A stretch of 64,000 bases of DNA from Cyrtodaria siliqua (lineage: Eukaryota; Mollusca; Bivalvia; Adapedonta; Hiatellidae): contig JAWPHD010004465.1 in assembly GCA_037043455.1 (NCBI GenBank), positions 62,001 through 126,000 on the forward strand, written 5' to 3'. Positions 11,604 through 22,100 of this stretch are shown here, piece after piece. The notes beneath the pieces were generated by a model that saw nothing but the letters and a program-made list of their open reading frames with translations, was not told the DNA's origin and did not search any database. Positions within the stretch are counted from its first letter, which is position 1. Each line of letters opens with the position of its first letter. The position numbers and the translations under genes were made by a program.

Positions 11604-12026
11604 ATGCAAACCATAGATCCTAAAGACCGAGCACCGCCGGCTGATGTTGAGGAGAAACCGAGGTGGTTGCCAGAGTCTATGCCAAACGTTTCGGAAAAAG
11701 TGCTTAGACCAAAACCCGCGGAAAGAATATTTAAAAAAGGAAAACGTGCTCCAATCGAGCCCGCGGAAGAATGGAAGGAAGAAGAACCTGCTGCGAGTCC
11801 CAAGAAACCCAAACCAACGTATAGTGTTGACTTGAATGATGGTATGGATACAGAAGTACTTGATAAGTATGATTTGCCAATAACAACCGCAATAACAGGT
11901 ATTATGGAAGGAAAAGCTGATTATTGTGAATGTATTACAAAAGCTAAAGAGATACGCAAGAGAATGCATTCCGAGATAGCAGGTCTAGAAACAAAAATAA
12001 TCAACCCCAACGAAGAAAGACAGTGA
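11604..12026 (+). CDS. Acidic, proline-rich Polinton-associated protein, unknown function
   Basis: 140 codons, starting 17 bp after the previous gene stop. Residues 1-70 are rich in Pro, Lys and Glu and look disordered. Residues 75-140 look helical, with repeated acidic/basic pairs (EGKADYCECITKAKEIRKRM). There is no membrane segment and no recognised domain. It is the only member of the old element that is still open, but its neighbours are dead, so it is probably a relic too. It could have been a virion core or scaffold protein; that is a guess from composition. Confidence 0.45.
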   Translation: MQTIDPKDRAPPADVEEKPRWLPESMPNVSEKVLRPKPAERIFKKGKRAPIEPAEEWKEEEPAASPKKPKPTYSVDLNDGMDTEVLDKYDLPITTAITGIMEGKADYCECITKAKEIRKRMHSEIAGLETKIINPNEERQ

Positions 12027-12153
12027 GAGGATCAAGAAGGCATAAACCGAAGTAACTAAAAATAAAATTACAAAATTAATAGTTAACACCGGATATCGCG
12101 AACAAGCTTTAACTCATTAAATAATAACTATAAAAAAGGCTTCTAGTAAAGGC

Positions 12154-12798
12154 ATGCAGCAGAAAACACATTCCTACAAAATAAGCAAAGATGGTGAGTA
12201 CGGTATGTTACAAATTGATATACCGAATCTTGTTGGTCATCACAAATTAATTGCTAGACAAGGAGGGTCATTTGTGTTAGATTTGAAAGTAGATGGTGAT
12301 TTTATAGACTTGGTGACAAAGCGTTACAACAATGGAAAAGCATACTCGAAGCTATCTCAAAATGAATTCAAGAAACTGACAAAATTATCTGATTTGCCAA
12401 TTCATAGAAGTTTTGCAAAGTACAAGAAGATTTTAAGGAGTTGTGTAGAATATTACAATAGTCCTGATGAATTGGTTATTGATCTGGAGTTAGTATGTGG
12501 AAGTATTGAATCGGGAAATAATAGTCCACAGTTGATGAATAGCCAACCGCTACCAACTGGTAATTTTAAATGGGTTGAACAATTTGAAGAAGTAAAATCA
12601 AACTATATTGTTGAGTATGATCTTGAATATCCCGAAGAGTTACATGACTTGCATAATGATTATCCTCTTGCTTCGGAAAGTTTAAATATAAAAGATGATT
12701 GGCTGTCGGACTACTGCAAGAACTTGAAGAGTATGTTTGATTTGGGAATAAGTAAAATAAGGAAACTTGTTACTACATTAAAGGATAAGAAAAAATAG
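12154..12798 (+). pseudogene. Polinton conserved protein fused by deletion to a PolB fragment
   Basis: Residues 1 to about 125 (DGEYGMLQIDIPNLVGHHKL, then SDLPIHRSFAKYKK, ending GSIESGNN) match in style a conserved protein that I know from animal Polintons next to the polymerase gene. From about residue 127 the frame becomes family B polymerase: SQPLPTGNFKWVEQF and DLEYPEELHDLHNDYPLA. Compare the intact-lineage polymerase, which has SQPLPYSGFKWVE and DLEYPKELHESHNDYPLA at about 54356-54210 (minus). The whole exonuclease half of the polymerase and the end of the first gene are missing, so one deletion created the fusion. It ends at a TAG at 12796-12798 that is in frame with the next polymerase piece. 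Confidence 0.6.
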
Positions 12799-13456
12799 TT
12801 TACACATTATAGAAATTTAAAGTTGTATGAACGTTTGGGGCTGAAAGTGAAAAAGATACACAGGGTACTTCAGTTTGATGAGTCTCAATGGTTGAAAGTG
12901 TATATCGACTTCAATACTACAAAAAGAACAACTGGTAAAAATGCTTCCGAGAAAGATTTCTTCAAGCTTATGAATAAGTTGTTGTTTAATGACACTGATT
13001 CTCTGTGTTATAAAATTAGGAAAGAAGATGTGTATGCTGATCTTTACAAAGACAGAGAACTTTTTGATTATAATCCAAAAAGCGAGTTTTACTTCAAAGA
13101 TAACAAAAAGAGTATTGGTAAAATGAAAGACGAGGCTTGTGGCGCGTTAATCGTGGAGTTGATTTTTATCTTTCTTTGTTGGACTGAGGAGCAAGTCATA
13201 CTCATATATTTTGGCTGATAATACTGAAACAAAGAAATGCAAAGGTATCAAAAAATGTGTTGTTAAAAACAGATAACGCATGATAACTACAAAACACTTT
13301 TATTCACGCAACAGAAGCTCATCATAAAATGAAAATTATCAGATCTAACAAACACAAGCTGAGCAGCTATGAAATTAATAAAAAAAATATTGTCTGCAAA
13401 GGATGACAAAAGGTACATATTAGACAATGGTTGGGATACAATAACATATAAATAAT
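12799..13456 (+). pseudogene. DNA polymerase B (protein-primed type) remnant with internal deletion
   Basis: The frame continues after the stop at 12796: LGLKVKKIHRVLQFDES, then KDFFKLMNK (start of polymerase motif B) joined directly to NDTDSLCYKI (motif C). About 90 residues between motifs B and C are therefore deleted. IGKMKDEACG follows, then a frameshift near 13180, after which LADNTETKKCKGIKKCVVKN continues in another frame and AKDDKRYILDNGW ends near 13456. This is a dead polymerase of the older Polinton lineage. A short open frame at 13504-13593 downstream is of unknown meaning. Confidence 0.65.
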
Positions 13457-13600
13457 AGCTGCCGCAAAAATATTAATTAAATATAATATATTGTCTATTA
13501 TATATGGAACAAACATTTGCAGAAGAGATATGTGAAAAACCTGGAATTGATGCCGTTTTGGGTCGTGTGATTTGGAAACTTCGCCGAAAGTAGAAAAAAA

Positions 13601-14394
13601 AAATAGTTGCGCTCTCCTAAAATATATTTCAACTTAACTGTTGATGTACTGATCGGATATACTCTAGCATTTTTCCCTATACAATAACCAAATTCTCACT
13701 CGCAGCGCTAATGCGTTTCCATGGTTATTGCGCTGCAGGCTAATAATATCCGATGCAGTCTGCTACAATTTTTCCAATAATGGTCAGAGAGAGATAACAG
13801 TTACTCCTATTTGATGAATAATCAACGCGGGGTTATCTCTCTTTGTATTTTTCCAATATGGCGCTGACAAGATTTAACGTTTTGTGACAAATTTGTGTTT
13901 TAATTAATATTTGAAAGTACTTTTGCAAATATTAAAGCAAATGTTAATGCTATTATTACTAACGCAACTAATTCATCAGATTTTACTGCAACATATAAAA
14001 TAGTATTTATAGGCGATCGCGTAATAGTATCTATCGGTTATGTGCTTGAAAGTGCTGGTTACCTGGTGAAAATGACAGTTATTTTCTAACTTCTGTAGTC
14101 TCGCAATCGTGGTGCTTAGTAGATAGTGTTGTGTAGTTCCGCTACTAGCAAACTACTATTGGGGTGCAGCTGCTAAAGAATTCTTCCCTGATATGTGTTT
14201 ACTGGTAACGTACCTCGCCAAACTGCAGGTGTATCTCTGCGTTTCGTTTCGGTAGAGATATACCAAATGGAGTTCTGGTGATGTCTATTGAGCGAGCCAG
14301 CCCATTGAAAAGTTCAATGGGTTGTGGGATGAGCGCAAGCGCAGATTTCCTAATTGAAACCAGGTAATCACATTAATGGCTGTGCGCAGGCAGT
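13601..14394. other. Non-coding stretch right of the old Polinton
   Basis: No gene. A GAGAGATAAC / GGTTATCTCTC inverted pair flanks about 30 bp near 13790-13840. I see no clear Polinton terminal repeat. Confidence 0.35.
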
Positions 14395-15360
14395 TCGGAC
14401 CTATAATACCGGAGTTATGGTCCTTAATTTAGTTAAAATTGCTATATTTGGCCTCATTAACATGATAGGGCCTTCATATCTCATCCGATCTTTTTCAAAC
14501 TTTACTGGATCGATGAAATCTCGAGCTAGTTCGGGAATCAGACAAATTGGACCATTAACACCGGAGTTATGGCCTTTGATTTTATTAAATATGCTTATAT
14601 CTGTCCTCGTTAACAGGATAGGGCCTTCATTTTTTACTTGATATTTTTCCAACTTTACCAGATTGTTGATAGCAATGGAAACTCGGACGAGGTCGAAACG
14701 CCAGCAAGATCGGACTGGTAACACCAGAGTTATGGCCTTTGATTTAGCTAAAAATGGTGTATTTTGCCCCATGAAAAAGATAGGACCTTCATTTAGGCGG
14801 ATTTCAGTGAAACTTTGCAGGGATGATCAGTACCAAGCCTACTTGTACCTATCGTCCCTGTGTTCCGATTGAACGATTTGGCAGAGTTATGGTCCTTTAA
14901 AGGTTTTAATACACAAACATTTTCTGGACTAGTTCTCCTGAACCCTTGGCCGGATGTCAACGAAACTTTTCAAGGATGATTGGTACCAAGCTTAGTTATG
15001 AATAACATCACCGTGTTGCGGTTGAAATATTGTTGACGGAGTTATGGCCCTTTTAAAGATTTTAATACACTTAACTTTGTCCGGACTAGTTCTGCTGAAA
15101 CCCTTGCCGAATGTCAGTGAACATTGGCAAGGAAGATCAGTATCAAGCCTCGTTGTGCATGTCAATGCCGTGTTCCGGTCGAATTCATTTTGGAGGAGTT
15201 TTGACCTTTTAAAGGTTTTAATACATACATATCATGAACATTGTTCTGACTCGTTCTAAATTCCTGGCTGGATTTCAACGAATCTTTGCGGGGATGATGA
15301 GTACAAAGCCTAGTTGGGCATATCATCACCTTGTTCCGGTTTAATGATAGTTTGACCGTG
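14395..15360 (+). repeat. Satellite-like array S1, about six units of about 155 bp
   Basis: The word GGAGTTATGG (or a one-base variant) begins at 14411, 14563, 14726, 14883, 15038 and 15194, so the period is 152-163 bp. Each unit also has TTTAGTTAAAAATG-like and CCTTCATTT-like blocks. The array is degenerate. The same family, inverted, is at 33500-34812. Confidence 0.7.
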
Positions 15361-16865
15361 TTAATGTTTTAATATGAATATGCAATATACATGTAATAAG
15401 AAAACAACATTGCATCCGTCTTTTTCACATCTCTAACAAACCCATATTTATTGGTTACTAGCTGCATGAGCCTTAAACATTTACAACAATGTATCCAGAT
15501 CGTATATTAGATTTAAAAAAAATATAAGAATATCAGACAAGATGGTATTATAACTTTTTATCTAAGGAACAAAGATTAATATTTTTTTCCGAGACAACAG
15601 TGGAAACAGTTTACCTTCGGTTTTTATTCGAATGACATGGACACTACTTTGTGTTGTTTTGGCTCCTGCCAAGTCATTGCATACTTGCTTTGCTGCTTTC
15701 TCATTTTCCTATGCTGTTGTTTATATATTTGTTTATCGCGAGCGTAAGCTCGCCTTACGGTTAACGCGATGTTGATTTTCTGAAATTATGTAAAAAGATT
15801 GCCATACTAAGGCAATAAAACTCTTCGTCAAACAGCCAGAGTTACCTGCCCGTAAAGTTGCATTGTTATAACCTCACATGAACGCCGAGCTTAGCGAGGT
15901 GTTATTCGAAAGAAAATAAAGTTAATTACACCGAGATTACATAGAGCAATGCGACGTTTTACAGCTAATTTCACCGAGCGAAGCGAGGTCTTTGTGCATT
16001 GAATATAACTTACATGTAGATAAGGATTGTTTGTTTTCGATTCTCATCTCTTCTATTCTATTCAGTGTTTTCACAGGCTCAGTCCATTCAATGCAACATA
16101 TTTATTGTTTACGATCTAATTTGTTAAAAAAAAATCAACGATTTAATGCTTGATTACATTTAAATAAAAGTGAATACGTCAATATTTATTATTTAAAAAA
16201 TAAAGATGGTTATCTGGCTTAAAATAGAATAGAATAGAATAACTTTTATTTTCTAATCAAGCACCATCACTGGCATTACACTCACAGTAATATGATCTAC
16301 AGTAGATCAATATGTTATTTAAAAAAAAATGTCATGCGGTGATTTTCACGTGAAAGCACTCCAATTTCATTGAAAATACAATATGATAAAAGGACTAAGA
16401 AAGCTGGCTAAGAGCTGACCATTCTTAGGGGTTTTTTTTGGCTGTTTTTATAGCCGAAATTCGGTCATATTCCCAATGCCAAAACATATATTTTTTTCCC
16501 AATTAAGATGAAAAATTCCCAATTTAAGTGTGCCAATCCCATGATTGGGGTTCAAAAGTTTACATAAATGCTTCTGTTTATCTTGATGCAACGAAAACAG
16601 TATTAAAGATATAATTGTGGAAGGAATGCTTTACTTTATATTTTTCCGAATTTTATTAAAAATCACGCTAGAATTCCCAATTTTATGAAAAATCGCGCTA
16701 AAATTCCCAACTGAGAAGGTATGGGTCATGTTCCCATAAAAATAGAAAAAAACACTGATCCTACATAACAAATCTGTGAACTGTGTCATTGTTTTTTGTT
16801 TAAATTGTATTTAACAACCTACTGCGCCATTTAAGTCTCAATTACACTTATGAATAATAATTGAA
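15361..16865. other. Non-coding repeat-rich stretch
   Basis: No gene. It has GAGCGTAAGCTCGC and GAGCGAAGCGAGG type palindromes near 15739 and 15975, an AATAG microsatellite at about 16225-16245, and a short repeated word AATTCCCAA near 16515, 16670 and 16700. This is probably fragments of old MITEs. Confidence 0.35.
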
Positions 16866-17275
16866 TTGAATTGAATTGGGTTTTAAGGCGCACCAACACA
16901 TGAAAAGGTTATATGGCGCCTAACAGGCATGAACATGCCAGGCTCATCTTCCATGTACATCGAGATAAAATATGGAAAATGGGCCTAGAACCTTTTCACC
17001 CTGAACTGCATAGTTGCTGCAAATTCTATCGTAGAAACTCCATTTACGCTGGAGCCATGTTATTGTTTTTCTGCCGCTGCTCTTTTGATGCGAGCGAGAT
17101 AGCACCTGAAACAATGCAGGGATCATGACGAAGACCATTAATAAACATGAACAAAAAATGAGAAAATGAACATGAATTTGGGGGGATTCTACCCCTCTGC
17201 CTACCCCTCCAAAGGGATCTGCAGTGGCCCTATTCTTTGCCCCGTGACCAAACGGGTGCCCCCGGGAACCACACG
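16866..17275 (+). mobile_element. Dispersed repeat T, copy 1
   Basis: It begins with GTTTTAAGGCGCACCAACAC and ends with the GC-rich CCCCGGGAACCACACGGGG. The same sequence, inverted, is at 33665-34035. It is non-coding, unusually GC-rich at its 3' end for this window, and has several short hairpins. SINE or MITE; I cannot decide. Confidence 0.6.
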
Positions 17276-17280
17276 GGGCT

Positions 17281-17338
17281 ATGAATAATAAATTTCACCT
17301 GAAACATATGAATAATAAATTTCACCTGAAACATATGA
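17281..17338 (+). repeat. 27-bp tandem duplication
   Basis: The unit starting ATGAATAATAAATTTCACCT is present twice, from 17281 and 17308, with a partial third. Confidence 0.7.
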
Positions 17339-17654
17339 AATAATAATTATTCGCCTACCTTTTTATCCTTTAATTATTTTTGCGAAACCAAAGGCGGTTA
17401 TTGAAATATCCTTTCTTTTTACTTAAAAGCACAAACGGCGAAACGTAAACCTGTTTTGTTCTTTGCAGACAAGGTAAAGCACGTACTGTACTGTACATAG
17501 AGGTAATAGTACGTCACCATTATGACAATTTTCAATGATGATTATGTCAGTCAGTGACGTTCGACGCAATAGGGGATTTAGAGAGTGGTGACTTTGGAAC
17601 AAGTTATTAAACGAAATGATTATGTCAAATGACATATCAGCAATGATTTGTTTG

Positions 17655-17908
17655 TTTGTTTGTATGGTGTTTTACGTCACTTTCAACACATGTAAGGTTA
17701 TATATGACGGTGGACTTTTGGATGGTGGAGGCAGACCACCCACTTGTCCTGGGTAGAACAAGTTATGTACACGTCCCGCCATCCGTAAGAATCGACACAT
17801 CCTCACAAGTCCTCACAAGTAGAACTCCCAGTGGGATTCGAACCTGTAGCGATGAGAGGCGAGAAGGTTTACAAAGCAACGTTGTTAACCACTCGGCCAC
17901 GGAGACAA
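17655..17908 (-). mobile_element. tRNA-derived SINE (family A), near full length
   Basis: The minus strand starts with a tRNA-Ser/Leu-like head: A box TGGCCGAGTGG (17899-17889) and B box GGTTCGAATCC (17844-17834). A body follows, then a 3' tail GTAAAACACCATAC followed by repeated ACAA. The tail word GTAAAACACCAT is also the 3' end of the LINE at 34870-38415, which fits a SINE that borrows that LINE's machinery. Partial copies are at 20095-20225 and 20885-21020. Confidence 0.7.
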
Positions 17909-18058
17909 TGACTGGTGTATATTAACGTTACTTTTTTTCGTGTAGATGAAACATAAAAATACAGAAGTAAATAAACAGTAATATTACTTTGCGTAATTTC
18001 GATAGGGGCCTATGCCTAAAAATAATATTGTTTTGATCACACATGTTATAAACAGGTC

Positions 18059-18169
18059 ATTAACGGGTGTATGTGTGCCTCTTTGTGATAATGGCCCTTG
18101 TTAGCGATATGAGGACCTCAAACTGTAATATGGTCAATTCACAAAGAGGCACACCTACCCCAGTTATTA
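18059..18169. repeat. Inverted repeat with a perfect 16-bp core
   Basis: GTGTGCCTCTTTGTGA at 18073-18088 is the exact complement of 18139-18154, with imperfect extension on both sides. The 50-bp interior could be the loop of a hairpin or a very short MITE. Confidence 0.6.
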
Positions 18170-18170
18170 A

Positions 18171-18365
18171 CCTCTTAGGATGTGACTAAGTCAAAACAAT
18201 CAAAAACTCTTATTTGGATGATCAGATCAATCAAACCTCTTAGGATGCTAGATGGTTTTAAAATCAGATTAACCAAACCTCTCAGGATGTCAGAGGCTTT
18301 TAAAATCAGATCAACCAAGCCTATTAGGATGAGGCTAAATATAGATATAAAAATCGATCTAAGTC
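18171..18365 (+). repeat. Minisatellite, about 42-bp unit
   Basis: CCTCTTAGGATG-like words begin at 18171, 18236, 18278 and 18320, and AATCAGATCAACCAA-like words lie between them. The clearest period is 42 bp. Confidence 0.6.
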
Positions 18366-19511
18366 AGATCAAAAGGACCTCTTAATCAAATCAATAAAAT
18401 GGAGACCGCAATATTTATGTATTTACCATGTTCTGTGATTTATACTATCATTATGTTTTGTTTAATGAATATTCACGATATGAGGGCAGTATGCTGAGGC
18501 TTATTTACATAAATTAAACCTATTATTATGAAGTAGTATTTGAGCATATATATATATGGCACATTATACAGCGTGTAAAATGTTCCTGGAAATGTAAACT
18601 TCTTCTTTTTTTCCATTGTCTGAGTTGACCATTCGAATCTGTATAGAAGTGTATGTCAAAACAATGTTAACCAGTAGGAAAGTTGGGAAACAAAAGTCAA
18701 ACTATTACATGCAGTACGGGAGCAGCCTTGATATTTTCCTACATCTTTCAAATATCGCAACCACGCTTGACAACGAAAAGTAGTACGTCAACTTTCGGCA
18801 ACGTCAAAAAAAAAAAAAAAAAAGCCATTTTGAATTTTTTAAAACGCATAATTTGGAAAATTGTGACAATTTATGATCATGAAATTTCATTTCCCCTTTA
18901 GGTTTCGTGATTTTCGTCTGTACCGACTTTTTTTTTAGAAGCTCTACTGCGTGATAAATTCAGACCCGCCTTGTAAAATGTCGAAGCAAGGGGCGATAAC
19001 TCTAAAATATGCCATTTTTAGAATACGATTAAAATGACAACAACCGTGTGTTTTTTGTTAAATAAAGTACGAGGAGATACTTGAATTGTTGTTTTAGCAT
19101 ACACATTACATGACTTTTGCTGCATATCACGATAAGAATGTTATTTCTTTATCAAAAGTACACGAAAATACGAATTGTTTGATTTAACTGTAATTTTGAC
19201 TCAACTGACCTCGCAAGAACTGCAGGCGCGTATTCGATGGAGCGGGTAGTATTGGGCACCCTCTCATATGTGGAAAGTTTACGTAACAATCGCTACTGTT
19301 CAAGATAGGAGTTGGGATTGAGAGAAGGAGGGGGAGGGCATCTGAACTGAGATTTAAAAGGATGCGCCCCATCCCACCCCAACTAAAATCATGAAAGCTA
19401 GTCTGTTTTTGAAAGCTCTTCCAAGCATACAGTACATTCTTAAACATATTCAGATAATATATTTGTTGCTGTGTTTTTGACTAGACTGTCCAGTGTCTAA
19501 TTGTCATCCGC

Positions 19512-19805
19512 AACTTGGCGCAGTCAGTAGCGCAGCGGATTTGTAACCGGAGGTGGTGCCACTGAGTTTTGTCGGTGTGTTCTTGGGCAAGACACATTCC
19601 CTTAGCCTCATCCGTCGGATGGGGACGTAAACAGGGTGGTCCCGCGTATAGGTCTATCATCCGAGCATGTTAAAGAACCATAGGAATCTGTTCGATAATA
19701 AGAGTAGTGCACGGTTCCCGGATTCCTATGTATCCTTCCCCTCTCTCTGAGGCGGCTCTAAATAACCTGTACTGTGTTGATGAGCCGTTAAATATTCAAT
19801 TCAAT
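19512..19805 (+). mobile_element. tRNA-derived SINE (family B)
   Basis: It has a tRNA-like head with GCGCAGTCAGTAGCGCAGCG and a weak B box, then CTTGGGCAAGACAC, a GGATGGGGACGTAAA block, and the end GCGGCTCTAAATAACCTG with an ATTCAATTCA tail. A partial copy of the 3' end lies inverted at 21660-21740, and a related head is at 41013-41130. Confidence 0.6.
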
Positions 19806-20094
19806 TCATCCGCAACTGCACTCAGCACTGTCATATGTACTATAGCTGTCCCATGCTAGTATCATGAATCAACCGTGGAATATATCACCCACACATAAAA
19901 GGGTTTGAGTGCCCCATCTTACTTGTATTAGTTTAAATATAGACCATTTGTCGGTTGAAACCTAAGATGATTTTTTTATCTGACAGAAACACTGTCGTAA
20001 TACTTATACTGATAGCATCGAAGGAAAATAAAGAAGGCCATTTGTTTTACTTTATATTTTTCAAGTTGAATTGTGTTTTATGTCATTATAGCAC

Positions 20095-20225
20095 ATTTTA
20101 GGCCATATTTCCTGGGTAGAACCAGTACTGTGTACTTACTGCTATCTGTAAGAGTCGACACTTTCTCACCTACAAGTTGAGCTCCCAGTGGGAATGGAAC
20201 CCGCAGTGGTGAGAGGTGAAGATGA
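20095..20225 (-). mobile_element. Partial SINE family A copy
   Basis: Shares CTCCCAGTGGGA and TCCTGGGTAGAAC-type blocks in the same order as 17730-17850. The B box is mutated. Confidence 0.5.
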
Positions 20226-20706
20226 GAATGTATACAAATATAAAAAGGCAACCGAACATCTCCATAACTCAATATGTCCATGGGACTTGAATGAACGCAC
20301 TGAAAACAATCCGTGGAAAATTGTACTATGCAAGAATATATATTCATAAATAAATTTTATTTTGATGCAAAATCGATATGCTCCTCTAGACATCATAGAT
20401 AAAGATCATGTAAAGTTTCGAAAAGATTGGTTAAAAACTGTGGAAGGATATAGACGCACAGATAACTAACACCATATGCCGCCTCACCTTTCAATGGTAA
20501 ACAATAAACATTTAAGGTACATATTAAGGCCTTAAATATTATCTTTCATGACTAAGTAAAAAATATGTAACAAGTCAGATATCAAAATGAATTATTTATT
20601 TGATTTAAAACATTTTATTTCAAATATTTACATCAAAACATCCCAAATATAAAGGGTATTACATAACAAATTAAATTGCATCATACAATAATTGTTTTTA
20701 TTTATT

Positions 20707-20870
20707 AAAGGGACACACAGCATTTATCAAGTTTTTATCAAGCATTAAAATGTGCACCTCGATTGATTAATCAATAATTTATTTTCACTTTACACCCGCT
20801 TGCATATATTTAAATTATAAGTTATAACATTTTGGAGTTTAAAAAAAAGAAGATTGCTGCATGTCCCTTT
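20707..20870. mobile_element. MITE family M, copy 2
   Basis: Starts AAAGGGACACACAGCA and ends with the complement of AAAGGGACATGCAGCA. Flanks TTA and TAA could be a target duplication. It is shorter than copy 1. Confidence 0.65.
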
Positions 20871-20884
20871 AATATGTAATTGTT

Positions 20885-21020
20885 TATATGGTGCAAGCCA
20901 ATTTGAACATATGTGGGGTTATATATATATACATGTATCTGTTTGTTATTTTTTTGGTGAGGAAGACCACTCACTTTTCTTCTGGGTATAACCGGTAATA
21001 TACACCTCCTGCCATCTGTT
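20885..21020 (-). mobile_element. Partial SINE family A copy, body only
   Basis: GTGGGGTTATATATATATAC, GGAAGACCAC and TTCTGGGTATAAC-type blocks run parallel to 17690-17790. The tRNA head is missing. Confidence 0.45.
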
Positions 21021-21659
21021 ATTCCACAAACTTTTATATAATCCAATAAAATTCAGAAAACATTTTAATCCAATAAATAAATTGGGCACGGCCGGTCAGA
21101 TTAACAGAAACACATTTATAATTTCATATTAGCCCTTATTTTGAGCCACTCCAATGAACTATCCAGTTAATGTCGCCAACGATCCACCTTGTGTCAACAG
21201 TCGGATATGCATGTTGATATGATATTGTGCTGGCTGAACTGGTGATCCTCTTACTAGACATATTTTTCTTGAAGTTGATGCTAGTACTGTCCGTATGAGG
21301 TATTGCTGATTCATGATTCATAAAACAAAAAAATATTGTACACCATCTTGTTATTATATACTATTCGTGTTCGTTTAAGTATTTCTGATTCTGTTGTTAA
21401 TGTTGTAAAAAGTTATATGTGACTACTTGTTTCAATAAAATCCTCCCATATATATTGGGACATCACTAACTATTTTCAGCTAACTCCCAGCATCTCAGGA
21501 CTCCAGGCTCTGAAAATAAAAATGACATACATGATATTTTGTTTCAACTTAAATAGGTAACAAGTTGTAGAACTGAAATATGTAAATGAATAGTGATTAT
21601 AGAACTTTTTTTACATGTACAATAAATCAAAAATAATCGTTTTCTGCTAAATCAACACA

Positions 21660-21740
21660 TTTATTACCGGTATACCTTATTTAGAGCCGCCCCAAATGAC
21701 ACATAGGAATTCGAGAACCTGTCTTACTCTTACTAATGTA
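21660..21740 (-). mobile_element. SINE family B 3' fragment
   Basis: The minus strand reads ATTCCTATGTGTCATTTGGG then GCGGCTCTAAATAAGG, matching the 3' third of 19512-19805. Confidence 0.5.
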
Positions 21741-22040
21741 TATATTAATAATTGCTATGGTTGTTTATCGTGCTTGGAGGATAGACTCCCCAGTTTCAAT
21801 CCCAATCAAACAAAAGAGGCTGAGGAACAAACAAGGCTGAGGAAAGATGTATTGCGCGATAACACAGAAACTCAGTGGTGCATGTGTGACTTGAACCGGA
21901 AGCTCCAGATTGCTATCATCCACCAAGCTATTGCTGGGCCATGCCAGCACATTATGTTAAGTCGGGGTCTTGGTTAAGTTTAATAATTTAGATGTAATAC
22001 AGGGACCTTTTTATTTTGTTTGTTTAATTTTACATATGTA

Positions 22041-22100
22041 CTAAGCACAATATGACCCATTTATGTGTCGATGTGCTGTAAAACACCATTTTTATTTTTA
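22041..22100 (+). mobile_element. 3' end of the I/Nimb-like LINE (fragment)
   Basis: GCACAATATGACCCATTTAT followed by GTGTCGATGTGCTGTAAAACACCA-type sequence matches 38358-38400 with few changes. Only the 3' end is present. Confidence 0.6.

Larger units (their letters stand above)
6840..13600. mobile_element. Old Polinton (Maverick) relic, second lineage, with nested retroelements
   Basis: Several broken Polinton-type genes lie together. On the minus strand are a stalk-like coiled-coil gene and a packaging ATPase. On the plus strand are two small genes, a conserved polymerase-linked protein and a family B polymerase remnant. The ATPase start (11227) and the first plus-strand gene (11296) diverge from one A/T-rich spacer. 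Two retroelements (8405-9735 plus, about 9985-11100 minus) are inserted in the ATPase. Proteins differ strongly from those of the element at 42872-57515, so it is a different lineage rather than a sister copy. I could not find terminal repeats; the outer limits are approximate. Confidence 0.7.

Noticed and set aside
13601..13860. Terminal inverted repeat of the old Polinton
   Set aside because: Short inverted words exist here, but no matching sequence was found near 6500-6900, so the end cannot be set.
17834..17899. Functional tRNA-Ser/Leu gene
   Set aside because: A and B boxes are good, but the sequence continues into a SINE body and LINE-like tail, partial copies exist nearby, and the acceptor arm does not close.
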